Positions 16,256-57,999 of a stretch of DNA of 64,000 bases are shown here, piece after piece. The notes beneath the pieces are model-generated. The model was given only the letters and a program-made list of their open reading frames with translations, had not been told where the DNA came from and ran no database searches. The number at the start of each line of letters is the position of its first letter. Position 1 is the first letter of the stretch. The DNA comes from Cristatella mucedo (lineage: Eukaryota > Bryozoa > Phylactolaemata > Cristatellidae). The stretch spans positions 3,637,501 through 3,701,500 of the forward strand of contig WPIO01000036.1 in NCBI GenBank assembly GCA_009760855.2, read 5' to 3'. Made by a program: the position numbers and the translations under genes.

Positions 16256-17905
16256 AAGCAAACTTTTAAAAAAGCTGTAGGCAGGCCACTAATCAAGAAA
16301 GCGACTCTAGACAAAGAGAACTTGAACAACTACCACCCAGTCTCCGTTCAACCATTCCTATCAAAGACACTGGAACGGGTCGTAGCAGACCAGCTGAACT
16401 CATATATTTAAACCTCAAACCTTGCTAGTAAGTTCCAGTCTGGCTTTAGAGCTAATCACTCAACAGAGTCAGCATTGCTTACGGTGTACAACGACCTACT
16501 TAGGAATGCAGACATAGGTTGAGTGTCTCTGCTTGTTTTACTCGATCTTTCGGCAGCTTTTGATACTATCGATCACAAAGTTCTTCTAGAGCACGTCTTA
16601 TTTCGCCTGGGCATCACTGGCACTGCTCTGCAATGGTTCAGGTCCTATCTCAGTGGGAGACTCCAGAGTATTTATGTGAATGGACAAAGATCATCCGAGG
16701 TACCTCTGAAAAATGGGGTATCTCAGGGCTCCGTGCTAGGTCCGGCTCTTTTCACGGTTTATAATCTCCCTCTTGCTGATGTGATTGCCAAGCACAATCT
16801 AGGCTTTCACTTGTATGCTGATAACACTCAGTTGTACCTTTGCTTTGATCCCTCCCAGCCATCAAGCACCTCGAATTCTCTCAACTCACTTGCTGCATGA
16901 ATTGATGACATCGGCACATGGATGGCAGCAAATTTTCTAAAACTAAACGATGATAAAAATAACTTACTAGTTATGGGTAAACCCAGTGTAATTCAGAAAT
17001 TGGAAAGGCTGACGCTCAAAATTGGCTCTGCCAGCATATCTCTTGTTGAATCAGCTCGAAATCTAGGTGTCATGTTCCAAAGTGACCTCTCGTTAGACGA
17101 CCACATCAGCTCCACAATCAAGTCTGCCTATTTTCAGCTCAGCTACATAACTATGCTAAAATTCGGGCTTGTTTAGATAAGGATACCACGTCCAAGTTGG
17201 TCCATGCATTCGTGACATCCCGTCTCGACTTCTGCAACTCACTGCTTGCTGGCCTACCGGCATGTGCAATCGGGTGATTGCTGCTTATGCAAAACTCTGC
17301 AGCTTGGCTTGTCTGTTGGGAGCGTCGCAGCTGCTACATCACTCTACTTCTCGCTGACCTGCACTGGCTCACAGTCAAGCAACGGATTGACTTCTTTAAG
17401 GTTTTGTCGCTCACTTTTAGGTCACTTCATTCTTTGGCTCCAGCCTATCTCTCAGATCTACTCCCTCACCAGGCCAAGCATCGTACCACCCGCTTTTCGG
17501 AATCCAACAGTCTACCAATACCTCGTACAAACCTCAAATCCTTTGGAGACCGTGCATTTCGTTCGTATGCCTGGAACTCTCTCCCAACTTGCGTCAAAAC
17601 ATCCCCTGACTTGACCACATTTAAAAAGAACTTAAAAACACACCTATTTAGGACAGCATTTAGTGGGTCCCTGTGATTCGTCCTTGATGTGCTTATGCAT
17701 GCTGACACTGTGCATGCTGCCACTAACCACATTTGCATGCTGACCCTGTGCATGTCACCCCTAACCATGTTATTCATGTTGCTTATCAAGCATGATATTA
17801 CTCACCATTCAATTGCATTTCACTTTGCAGGAAATGTAAAGCGCCTAGAAAGAGATTAAGTTCTCTGAGGGCGCTTTATCAAGTGCATTATTATTATTAT
17901 TATTA
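16256..17905 (+). mobile_element. LINE copy D, 5'-truncated
   Basis: Starts within the pre-RT region (FKKAVGRPLIKKATLD) and runs through LLVLLDLSAAFDTIDHK, GVSQGSVLGPALFTVYNL and a mutated catalytic block YADN instead of YADD. It continues through [13 protein letters not shown], the C-terminal region, 3' UTR and (ATT)n tail. In-frame TGA codons occur at 16520-16522 and 16898-16900. Frameshifts follow near 17150 and 17390. Inactive. Confidence 0.92.
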
Positions 17906-17908
17906 AGC

Positions 17909-18110
17909 GCCTGATTGCACAGGCCGGTAGACTAGCAAGCAGTGAGTTACAGAAGCCAAGGCAGGATGCCACAAATGCGTGAATCAATTTAGCTGCGGTA
18001 CCGCTCTCCAAACAAGCCCAAATTTCAGCAATGTTATGTAGCTGAAAGTAGGCATACTTGACTATGGAGCTGATGTGGTCATCTAATGAAAGATCACTCT
18101 GCCGTATAAA
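17909..18110 (-). mobile_element. LINE copy E, internal fragment, reversed
   Basis: On the minus strand it gives QSDLSLDDHISSIVKYAYFQ and LPACAIRRL, the segment between the RT and the C-terminal region. Both ends are truncated. It abuts the (ATT)n of copy D. Confidence 0.85.
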
Positions 18111-18184
18111 CATATTCTACGACCTGTACAGAATAAAAAGCGATCCTACGTGATAGCTTAATCAACCTTACTGCGGCAAGATAA

Positions 18185-18290
18185 TAATAATAGTAATACA
18201 TTTGCATAGCACCCACAGAGAATATAATCTCTTTCAAGGCACTTCAAATATGCCGTAATCGAAGCATGATCAACCGGTTAGTGATTGGTA
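18185..18290 (-). repeat. LINE 3' tail fragment, reversed
   Basis: Plus strand shows ATAATAATAG, TTTGCATAGCACCCACAGAG, AATCTCTTTCAAGGCACTTC: the reversed tail. Confidence 0.75.
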
Positions 18291-18649
18291 ACATGCGTGA
18301 TGTTAACATAATACGCGCAGAGGATGATATGCACTATACCATCTTACTTGGAAGTCGTGGATTGAGTTTCACTGACGACGATCTTTTCATCCTCCATTGG
18401 CCCTTTGATTTGTTCGAGTACTTCACAAATCCGTCCCGGAAGGTTAATCAGCCTTTACGCGCACTATCGCTGGCTAGAAGTAGTCTTGTGCTCGCTTTGC
18501 TATCCCTGGACTCGCCGAGGACTAACGGCGGCGTCGGTGGTGCGTGGGAGCGAATTAATAATGTGTTCTCCCAATCAGAATAACTGGTGGCGTTCCGTCA
18601 CCAAAATCGACATCTGCCAGGATAGTATACCATTGTCACTTAATTTTTT

Positions 18650-18745
18650 TTAATAATAATAAAAATATTTTCATAACGTTCAAAGAAAACTCAATCTTTT
18701 TTCTAGACTTTTAAATGGGCGAGTTTAACGGAAGCACGTAGATCG
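18650..18745 (-). repeat. LINE 3' tail fragment, reversed, diverged
   Basis: AATAATAATAAAAATATTTTCATAACG, then AACTCAATCTTTTTTCTAGAC: a decayed reversed tail. Confidence 0.6.
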
Positions 18746-19211
18746 TTGGATGGCGTGGCCGATTTCATTTCAGCGCTCGTGGGCTCACGAAGGATATCAT
18801 TCAACGCTGTACAAGCTGATGACTTGGCACCCCAGTAACTACTCGCAGCTTTGGATGAGGACGGTGAGGCCTACTACGCATACCGCCAGAACCGGCCTCA
18901 CTGCACCCCTCTACCACCACCACCCCCCCCCCCCACTTAGCAAACCGTCCTATGTACGGCCATATCTGGCCAATGGCAATAATAATATTATTGCCGAGGT
19001 CGGCTCGGAAACCGGACTATGCCTTGCTTTAGATGGAGAATTTGGAGGCAGTAATAGACCTTTTACTACCATTAATCCACCTCTTCAGTGTCGGAGGAAA
19101 AAATCTATCCCAGGTCGTCGCTGGCTCTTCAGCGCCTGGGTTATATAATCACTTAATCTACTGAGATTCGGGTGATCAGCATATAAGCAGGAGCAGATAT
19201 GTCGATGGGGT

Positions 19212-19286
19212 TCCAATGGGTAAGGGGAGGAAGGTCCCAGTGGGTACCAACGTCAGTGGTACCCACTGGGACCCCCTTACCCATTG
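19212..19286. repeat. Long imperfect palindrome (hairpin)
   Basis: The left arm (19212-19246, CCAATGGGTAAGGGG ... TCCCAGTGGGTACC) pairs with the right arm (19257-19286, GGTACCCACTGGGAC ... CTTACCCATTGG), leaving a loop of about 10 nt. The left arm has about five extra bases. No coding sequence is associated. Confidence 0.85.
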
Positions 19287-20039
19287 GCGATGCAATTCAA
19301 GAGAGTGCTGCTGCTCCATTTGTGCTTAAAGCGCTCTCACTGTACCCTGAGAATTGATCGCATGTTTAGTAACAAAATGAACTGGGTTTTTTCTTCAAGG
19401 TTCTATATTTGACTTCAGAAGCTGATTACTCAAGACTGCTTTTTGCTGATCGTGCATCATTCTTAGAGAATAGCATAGCATCTTCTAAGTATGTCTTCAA
19501 AGAACTAGAAGTAAGGCGCATACCAAGATCATGAAGCCATGACAAATTACGCCACTCTGAACGCTTTAGCACAAATCTGCACTTCCGCGACGGCTTCATG
19601 TCGGTGTATTTTGAACGCGCCCTCACCCGAGCCGGCACGCTATAGCCAACTTCCAACTCCCCTAGCACTCGCGAGTAAGCAATTATTTACCGTGTACTTA
19701 TCAAAGAGACAAGGTGTAAAAATATTTCAAAGGGCGAGATCGTAGCCACTCATTAAAGGGCACCTGCCCAAATCGAAGGTCATACGTCAGTGACTCGCCC
19801 GAAAGCAGCAGATAGCAAGGGGCCATAACATGGCCAAAAGATGAGCATCAAATCCACACTGGAAGTAGACGCGTTGTTTTGACCTTGCGGTTAAAAATAG
19901 TTGATGCCATTTTTTTAAAGTCCACGGGTCAATGTGCGACCCCTAGAAAAGTTCTTGGCTACGCCCAGGTGCATCAAGGTCATCTTGTTCCCGCATGTCC
20001 TCATCTCTTGTCGGCCTCTCTTTCATCCTTCTGTTCAGC

Positions 20040-20560
20040 TTTGTCGTCCATCTAGCTTTGCACTATTCCAAAACGACTTTTCTTTAGATGAGCTCATTTC
20101 CTCCACTGTCAAGTCGGCCTAACTTCAGTTATTGAACATTTAAAAAATCAGCGCCTGCTTATAAAAAAGAGTATCGAAGCCAAACTAGCTACGCGTTTGT
20201 GACATCTCGTGTAGACTACTGCAATCCCTTTATTCAGGACTCCCGACCGGTGCCATTCATCGTCTGGCCTGTCGTCAAAGGCGTGGCTGCCACGTCAGTT
20301 CCCATTTCTGTCTGAGCTTTACCGACTCCTTATCGTGCATCGCGTGAATTCTGATATCCTCAGTCTGGCCTACCGGTCGCTTAACTCGCTCAAGCCACTG
20401 GCTGCCTGTCTGTTGCATCGAGCTACACACTCTCGCGCCTCTCTCTCTTCATTATCTAGTCACCCTCTCACTCTCCCTCGGACTAGAGGAAATTCTCTCG
20501 GTAATCGAGCCTCCTGCTTGGATGCATCGATGCATCTGGAAGCTGCTTCCTGCTTCCTGT
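20040..20560 (+). mobile_element. Ancient LINE relic, related family
   Basis: Weak but collinear similarity to the LINE: TTTAGATGAGCTCATTTCCT (LDEL-ISS) followed by ACGCGTTTGTGACATCTCGT (FVTSR) and a decayed C-terminal region. Many stops and shifts. Confidence 0.6.
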
Positions 20561-21930
20561 GGTCACTACGTGAAATGACCTTGCACGTTTTAAGTCGCAG
20601 CTCTACAGACGATCTGCTTCGGTCAGTTTTTACTTGGCCCAAGTGAACTTGTCTGTTTTCTGCTTGTTTCGGTGTGCTTTGCGTGCGTACCTGTGCATGT
20701 TTAAGTTTGTACCTAGGCTGGGTGCGGTTGGCTGGGACCAGGCGGCTGTAATGAGGGTCACCGGTTAGGCCGGGGTCGGACCTATGCATTTTCGGATGTG
20801 TGGTGACGAGAGGTCACCGGGGTCTTGGTTACGGGAAGTTGGCCGAGTAAGTTGTGGTGTTGGAGGCTCCCGGTCTCACCGAGTTATGCACCTGGATTCG
20901 TGCAGGCGTGCTCCGGCGATGCTGCCACGCACGCAAGGGAACGAGTACCCAAGGCCCGAGCGGAGCTAGATAGCTCGCTCGTTGTTGACTTGTATATTCC
21001 GCGTTCCCGTGTTGCTTGTTTGTGACCCCCCCGTGTGTTGGCGTCTTTCGGGGGAAGCCTACGACTGTGGTAGTGGTCGACTCGGACTAGCCAAGTAGTT
21101 ACGCAGCCAGCCGGGTTTTGGACGGCGTACGCTCGTACTGTTGGATTCGGAGTCGGTACAACGACAGGACTGCTGAAGCCGACTGATCCAAACTAACACG
21201 TTTGTTCGTGCTTGCTGCGTCGTCTTGCGCCCCCGTAGTGTACTGTGTATAGGACCCTTCCTGTAGACTTGTTTAGTTCCCCTGTTGTTGTTGGCGCATG
21301 CGTTATTATAAAGAGGTTTAGCCGGACGGCCGCTCGTCTTACCCTAGCTCGGCGGCATGGCGAGCGGCAGCGTGGCCGGAGTATGGCGGGGTTTGGCGGG
21401 AACTAGCCTCTAACCCCTGGAACTCGGTTACAAGTTTATGCTATTAGCCACAGGTTTTTCAAACAGTTCGATTGTCTAGCTTTACTGTAGCTTAAGCTTG
21501 CTACTCGCATGCTTGATATCGTGCACGACACTAACCCTTGGGTACTGACTCTAACCTGCAGTGAGTAATAAAGCACATGGATAGATTTTAAGTTCTCTTT
21601 GGATAAGGATGCTATAAACAAATGGACTTTTCTTTTATTACGTGTCCGCAAGCAATTCCACTCTGATTTGGTGCAGCCACAACATTCGGAAGTTTTTATA
21701 AAGGCAAATGTCTGCTAGCTTCATGTACTAGCTTCATGTATATTTTAACAGAAGAGCAGCCTTAGCAGCATTCACTCTTTATGCAGTAGACAATGCAGAT
21801 ATAAAGATAATCGGATATTTGATAAGATGAAGAATGCAGATATTTGCAGCAGTACTCGACCCGAACCGTTTGGTGTGAACACCATTTCCTGAGCTCAGGC
21901 TGCTCCAACAAAAGCTCTATATTTAAATAT
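20561..21930. other. Unannotated stretch
   Basis: No gene or repeat recognised. Short open frames only. Confidence 0.4.
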
Positions 21931-21934
21931 TAAA

Positions 21935-22085
21935 ATATAATTCATTTATATAGCGCCCCAAGAGAACTTAATCTCTATTCAGACGCTTCACATATGCCTC
22001 GGGGCTCGAGCCCACGACCTCAGTCAGACCTTGGTCGGGGCGAGCACCTTAACCGCTTAACCAAACCAGCTCTACACCCACAACC
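21935..22085 (-). mobile_element. SINE-B copy (tRNA-like head, LINE-like tail), reversed
   Basis: Reading the minus strand, the head has an A-box-like TGGTTAAGCGG and a B-box-like GGGCTCGAGCCC. The body then leads into a tail AATAGAGATTAAGTTCTCTT and GGGGCGCT, homologous to the LINE 3' tail. It ends in an A/T-rich run. Confidence 0.75.
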
Positions 22086-22354
22086 AACACGTGGGCGCGT
22101 TGCTATAACATTTTATATAAATAATTTTAGGTCTTAGGTTATTTATTTTCCAACCTTTCTACGCATTTCTTAAAGACTTAAGGCTCTGAATAGATTTAAG
22201 AGCTTAGATAGTAAAGTGGCTTCGGGTAGTAGCGCCTCCTGCCCCTAAGCCCCCCCTCGCCGAACGTGTTCCACGCCTCCACATTGTGGAGCCACTAACT
22301 TCTGCTATCCGTTCAATTTCCTCCTATTTATTTCTATTAAACTTTCTTAATTTG

Positions 22355-22606
22355 CCTTTGTCCCTCCCAGCCTTCGAGCACCTCAAATTCTCTAAACTCA
22401 CTGGCTGCATGCATTGATGACATCCGCACATGGATGGCAGCAAATTTTCTAAAACTAAACGATGATAAAACTAAGTTACTAGTTATGGGCAAACCCAGTG
22501 TGATCCAGAGATTGAGAAGGCTGACTCTCAAAATTGACTGTGCCAGCATATCTCCAGTCGAATCAGCTCTAAATCTAGGTGTCATGTTCCAAAGCGACCT
22601 GATGAT
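22355..22606 (+). mobile_element. LINE copy G, internal fragment
   Basis: Gives [30 protein letters not shown] and NLGVMFQSDL, then breaks off exactly where copy H begins. The TGA found at LAA-IDD in copies D and H is TGC here. Confidence 0.85.
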
Positions 22607-24163
22607 CCTTGTGGTGGTCTAACCGATTGCTTCTCTCTACAAAGACGCTGGAGCGGGTCATGGAGGACCAGCTGAACTCATATATTTAAACCTCAAACCT
22701 TGCTAGTAAGTTCCAGTCTGGCTTTAGAGCTAATCACTCAACAGAGTCAGCATTGCTTACGGGGCACAACGACCTACTTAGGAATGCAGACATAGGTTGA
22801 GTGTCTCTGCTTGTTTTGCTCGATCTTTCGGCAGCTTTTGATACTATCGATCACAAAGTTCTTCTAGAGTGCCTCTCATCTCACCTGGGCATCACTGGCA
22901 CTGCTCTGCAATGGTTCAGGTCCTATCTCAGTGGGAGACTCCAGAGTATTGACGTGAATGGACCAAGATCATCTGAAGTACCTCTGAAATATGGAGTACC
23001 TCAGGGCTCAGTGCTAGGTCCGATTCTTTTCACGGTTTATACTCTCCCTCTTGCTGATGTGATTGCCAAGCACAATCTAGGCTTTCACTTGTATGCTGAT
23101 GACACTCAGTTGTACCTTTGCTTTGATCCCTCCCAGCCATCAAGCACCTCGAATTCTCTCAACTCACTTGCTGCATGAATTGATGACATCCGCACATGGA
23201 TGGCAGCAAATTTTCTAAAACTAAACGATGATAAAACTAACTTACTAGTTATGGGCAAACCCAGTGTAATTCAGAAATTGGAAAGGCTGACGCTCAAAAT
23301 TGGCTCTGCCAGCATATCTCTTGTTGAATCAGCTCGAAATCTAGGTGTCATGTTCCAAAGTGACCTCTCGTTAGACGACCACATCAGCTCCACAATCAAG
23401 TCTGCCTATTTTCAGCTACATGACGTTGCTAAAATTTGGGCTTGTTTAGATAAGAATACCACATTAAAGTTGGCCCATGCATTTGTGACATCCCGACTTG
23501 AGTTCTGTAACTCGCTGGCCTACCGGCATGTGCAGTCAGGCAATTGCAGCTGGTGCAAATTCAGCAGCTTGGCTTGTCTGTCGTGAGTTGCCACATCGCA
23601 CCACTTCTCACCGACCTGCACTGGCTACCAGCCAAGCAACGGATTGAATTCAAGGTTTTGTCGCTCACTCTTAGGTCACTTCATTCTTTGGCCCCAGCCT
23701 ATCTCTCAGATGTACTCCCTTACCAGGCCAAGCATCGTACCACCAGCTTTTCGGAATCCAACAGTCTACCAATACCTCGTACAAACCTCAAATCCTTTGG
23801 AGACCGTTCATTTGGTTCGTATGCTCCCAAAGCCTGGAACTCCCTCCCGACCTGCGTCAGAACATCCCCTGACTTGACTACGTTTAAAAAGAACTTAAAA
23901 ACGCCCCCATTTGTCACAGCATTTAGCGGGTCCCTGTGATTTGTCCTTGATATGCCTATGCGTGCTGACACTGTGCATGCTGCCACTAACCACATTTGCA
24001 TGCTGACCCTGTGCATGTCACCCCTAACCATGTTGCTCATGTTGTTTGTCTATCAAGCATGATATTCCTCACCATTTAATTGCATTTCTTTTTGCAGGAA
24101 ACGCCTAGAAAGAGATTGAGTTCTCTGAGGGCGCTTTATCAAGTGCATTATTATTATTCTTGA
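22607..24163 (+). mobile_element. LINE copy H, best RT-containing copy
   Basis: Starts within the region equivalent to SKTLERV and runs through LLVLLDLSAAFDTIDHK and YGVPQGSVLGPILFTVYTL. It continues with the intact catalytic YADDTQLYL block, [29 protein letters not shown], the C-terminal region, 3' UTR and (ATT)n tail. The frame is shared across TGA codons at 22798-22800 and 23176-23178. A frameshift near 23520 ends coding continuity. 5'-truncated. Confidence 0.93.
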
Positions 24164-24296
24164 GGATGCAAAAAGTGAGAGCCTGATAGTCACCGATCAA
24201 TATAGTCTCTAGTGGTAGCTGCTATTCAAACGCTTAAAGCGATGAATAGCTACGATCAATCGAGCTGCAAGGGAACCGAGGATGGACATGATGGGT

Positions 24297-26791
<2,495 letters not shown>

Positions 26792-26797
26792 TTTATT
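26792..26797 (-). terminator. Putative SETDB1 polyadenylation signal AATAAA
   Basis: AATAAA on the minus strand, about 52 nt after the SETDB1 stop codon, followed by an A/T-rich stretch. Confidence 0.6.
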
Positions 26798-26849
26798 TCA
26801 ACCGCAGTCCTCGCGGTTGGTAGATGTCGGATGATGGTACGAAGTGAGA

Positions 26850-54057
<27,208 letters not shown>

Positions 54058-54329
54058 CCTACGACGAGAGTGGCACAGTGCAGAGGTGAAAAAGCACCCA
54101 AAGAGCAGAAAACGGGTGGGGTGAGACGTGACATTGAGGCAACTACACGGCCCAGGCTAGGTTGAATTAAAAGCAGCAGCATAAAATGACTCGTGTCTTA
54201 GTCAGCCGGTAATGAGGCAGTCAACTGCCGTCCAGCACGCCACTGGCCAGCAGCCCTTCTGGTTAGGTTCGGCCGGGATGTTGTGGAGCTGGACAGTTGA
54301 GATGCCGCCCAGCATCTGACTCTCGGCAA

Positions 54330-54412
54330 CCATTTGCAGCAAATGTAGAGCGCCTAGATAGAGATTAAGTTCTCTGAGGGCGCTTTATCAAGTGCATTAT
54401 TATTATTATGAT
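54330..54412 (+). repeat. LINE 3' tail fragment upstream of SETDB1
   Basis: TTTGCAGCAAATGTAGAGCG, AGAGATTAAGTTCTCTGAGG, GCGCTTTATCAAGTGC, (ATT)n. Confidence 0.88.
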
Positions 54413-55024
54413 TATCTCGAACGTACAGTCATAGTACTGATCGGCACCAATCAAAAAGCAAGCAAGAGAGCAGGCATCGTCGATACACTACTACTCACTT
54501 CGCGTCCAAACGTGCAGAACTGAAATCAGTTGCATTTACACACACGTCTGTCACAAACTTTAAAGCCAGCAAGAAAGGCGTTACTGGCGTCTGTCCGATT
54601 AGAGTACGAGTGGTAGACCGGTCTTGACTGGTCACACCGATGCCAGCCTAATAGAAGATGACTTGGATGTGCCGTTACAACGTTGAGAGCCATGCCCGGC
54701 TATCGGTACCTAACATGCCCTGCAGCAGCCTTCTTCCTGCAAGTGCTGCAAACTAATCTGCATTGATTCTCCAGATTCTGCCAGGTTCCACCGAAAGCAG
54801 ACCAAAATCTTGGTTGATTAGCAGGCTATTTCGAGGACTTTTTAATGTCCGAAATTTGCATACCATCATAGACACTCAGGTCGACTATCAGCAACTCAAA
54901 TCGAACAGGAGCCTTTCATATTCTGCCACCAACTGGGAAGAAAGTATTAAGAAAATGCAGCCGCATGTCTTGCGAGGGATTCTTCATAGGGACCAGTCAC
55001 GTGATCTCGAAGCATGGCACCAAA
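54413..55024. other. No recognisable feature
   Basis: SETDB1 5' flank. One open frame (54763-55029, +) with no domain. No promoter element is identified with confidence. Confidence 0.4.
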
Positions 55025-55480
55025 TTTAATGTAATGTAATGTGTCTCCTTCTGTAACTCCACAAAGTCATAAAGACCATGTGGGTGTTACGCATGAGAGT
55101 TTTGTATAGCGCACTCACAGCCTAAGCGGCTTTCGGTACGCATTCGGTAGCCAACAGACTTCGTCTCACGCAACAAAGACAAAGTGAGAAGCATAGCAGA
55201 GTTAGGAAAGCAGTTGAGGTAGTGAGTAGCATAGAAGTAGCAGCTCAGGACCGCTGAAAAAGATGTGCCATAGCCGGCAGTTGGAGAGTAGTTGTCGTTG
55301 TGTAAGAATTGTGGAAGCGAGTTCCACAGTCTAGGACCTGCAGAGCTAAAGCTTCTGTTGCCAACGGTCTTTAAGCGGAGGAATCGGACAGCTAATTTAT
55401 TGTCCATACAGGACCCGGGGGCGCAAACAGGCTGAAACAGATGCAGCAGTTCAGCTAGGTATGGAGGAGCCAAGCCGTGG
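55025..55480 (-). mobile_element. Second LINE family, 3' fragment, reversed
   Basis: The minus-strand frame reads APPYLAELLHLFQPV, NKLAVRFLRLKTVGNRSFSS, AGPRLWNSLPQFL. It is open for 128 codons and homologous to the copy at 863-1345, without that copy's 79-bp duplication. It ends in ACATTACATTACATTA (55030-55045). Confidence 0.87.
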
Positions 55481-55732
55481 CGGGTCTTGTGGGTCAGCGT
55501 CTTGTGTAGTCAGCTAGGTATGAAGGAGATGACGGAAAATTGAGTTATGCTAAAAAGACTCGAACATGGGACCCTAAGTGGTACCTTGAGTGGTACGGGT
55601 AGTGTTTCGTCTTTTACTAAATGGGTATGTCTATGTGAAAGGGCCTTACTACACATGTACACGAGAAAATCAAGCACACTCGTAGTACCCTCAGAGCTAC
55701 ATCTATGATCAACTCCCGAAATAGCCAACCAT

Positions 55733-55918
55733 GGTAAGCCGTGATGGCACACTAGGTAAGGCAGCTGCTTTCACGACCTCTGTCCCAAGGTCGTGGGTTC
55801 GCGGTGGGCGATTCTTTATCGCCACTGCAAGCGCGGTGTTGATAGCCATAGAGGCTCTTCTGTCGCTATACAAAAAGAGGCTGCTTAATTAGCTAGGATT
55901 TGCTTTATTTATTTATGG
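55733..55918 (+). mobile_element. SINE-A copy
   Basis: TAAGCCGTGATGGCACACTA, GGTCGTGGGTTCGCGGTGGG, GCTATACAAAAAGAGGCTGC, ending TTTGCTTTATTTATTTA. A few bases around the B box are deleted compared with the 50081 copy. Confidence 0.87.
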
Positions 55919-57340
55919 TAGCCTTGGTTGCCCCGAACGCAAATAAATCTCAAAATATAACAGAGAGACAAGAGAAGCAGGAGGGGGTGACGTTGGTTTA
56001 AAGCCAAGGATGGATGACAGGCTAGAAGGAGGAGTAATGTCCAAGGTTCCTCAGTAAAGAGATGAAAAATCCAGTTGACCGTGTCTGCTGGAGGAAGGCA
56101 AATAGCCAGTGATGGGGTGAAGTGTAAGAGCGCACGACCGGTTGAGGGCACGTTACAACAGACCCTGTGTATCACCACGGCATATCATCCTTGGTTACAG
56201 AGAGGGTGGGTGGAGGGGGTAGGGGGCCTTCCACAGCAGTGGATCAGCCAGGTCGGGAAAGTCTGCATCGTACCGAGGCTCGGTCAGCTGTGGCCAATTA
56301 CTGTGTGCCGGCTCCTTTAAGGAAGGGGCACCTGAACTAACCTCGGCAAAGACGAAGTCACGGTTGCAACATACGCGGGTCTGCAGAAATAGCTTCTTCG
56401 TGGAGGGCTTTGGCTCACTAGAGCCGACTATACAACTTCTCATCACTATAAAGACCTGCTCTACATAGAGCATTACACAGCAAGCTAGCTCTAACGAAGA
56501 GAAACCACCCGGGGCAGCTAATGAAGTAGCCGGGCAGCTGCTAGCTGCTAGCCTGCCAGCTGCTGACAGCAATTGATTCTAAGAAACCGCGCACCAATTT
56601 ACAAGCACCAGTACAACTGCCCGTGTGCTGGGCGGCTATGGAAGCTTCGAGAGCTCAACGCATGGTAAGCAAGTGATACACCCGATGCAACTGGGACCGG
56701 CCACCAGTTCTCCAGCACAGTACCAGCAGCAGCCGCCGCAAGCAGTGACCATCCCTGACCAGTGAGCGTCTGTGCACCACTGTGTAGCTCTGTGCACCGC
56801 TACTTCCCAACAGCAGCTTCCAACACCAGCTCTGCTCTGCTGTGCAATGCCTAAGCCATCATCGACGGTAGTTCTATGGCATCCTACGTGGCCTAAGGAT
56901 CATTGCACGGAGCTTAACCCCACCCAGAAGCGGCGGGTTAGGTTAAGCACTGGGAACATATTTTGGCTGGATTAACCAGAAGCATGCTCGAATGCCGGTT
57001 TGAGTCTCTTTAGTGCTAAGTACATTGGCCGGTGCATCCCACTCCACCCGTCCATCATGAACCCATCAAGCATGTGCGAACAGAGCCGGAGGCTTCCAGT
57101 TCTGAGTCAACGAGTGCTAACGTGTTGCAAAAACAGCTCAAAACACTATGAACCAATACTCACCGGAACTTTCTTTGCAAACAACTTTCAAAATTATTTA
57201 TTAGAAAATGCACAACATGTTGTGCGTCTAAGTCTTTCGGCACGGCAACAAAGAGTCCCCTGCTGCAAGATGGTGTGAGAGCCACCAAGGCTCTTCTGCA
57301 GCTATTAATACAAAGATGTTAAAAACCTACTCTCGTTCTT
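55919..57340. other. Unannotated stretch
   Basis: No gene or clear repeat; a possible SINE-A scrap near 57277-57320. Confidence 0.4.
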
Positions 57341-57368
57341 TACTTGTTTTTAGAGCACGCTGCAGCAT

Positions 57369-57858
57369 CCACCGTGACGGACAGGGCAGCGGCCATGACG
57401 GTGGAGGCAGCGGCCATGACGGACAGGGCAGCAGCCATGACGGTGGAGGCAGCAGCCATGACGGTGGAGGCAGCAGCCATGACGGTGGAGGCAGCAGCCA
57501 TGACGGTGGAGGCAGCAGCCATGACGGACAGGGCAGCGGCCATGACGGTGGAGGCAGCAGCCATGACGGTGGAGGCAGCGGCCATGACGGACAGGGCAGC
57601 GGCCATGACGGTGGAGGCAGCGGCCATGACGGTGGAGGCAGCAGCCATGACTGTGGAGGGAGCCGCCATGACGATGGAGGCAGCCGCCATGACGGTGGAG
57701 GCAGCCACCATGACGGTGGAGGCAGCCGCCATGACGGTGGAGGCAGCAGCCATGACGGTGGAGGCAGCAGCCATGACAGTGGAGGCAGCAGCCATGACGG
57801 ACAGGGCAGCGGCCATGACGGTGGAGGCAGCGGCCATGACGGTGGAGGCAGCCACCAT
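57369..57858 (+). repeat. 21-bp minisatellite, about 23 units
   Basis: Unit CATGACGGTGGAGGCAGCAG plus C, with a second unit type carrying GGACAGGGCAGC in place of GGTGGAGGCAGC. Because 21 is a multiple of three and the unit has no stop in several frames, frames are open on both strands: HDGGGSS/HDGQGSG repeats in one, AAAMTVE in another, TVMAAAS on minus. Variant units (HDCGGSR, HDDGGSR, HDSGGSS) lie in the right half. A coding role is not supported. Confidence 0.93.
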
Positions 57859-57999
57859 TAAGGTTACCTACTCACCAGCTCTTTGAGTAAATATCAAATG
57901 CTGGTGCCACCAAAGGTATGCATACTAGTGGTAATTAGAAAAAGCAACATGTGGCCACAATTACCACATTTCCTGCTTATCCTATTAAGTTAATGTGAC

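Noticed and set aside
57369-57858. CRISPR-like array (also 15324-15432, 60595-60750)
   Set aside because: Head-to-tail tandem repeats without unique spacers, in an animal genome.
57316-57886. Glycine/histidine-rich protein or collagen-like gene
   Set aside because: It is a 21-bp minisatellite open in several frames on both strands.
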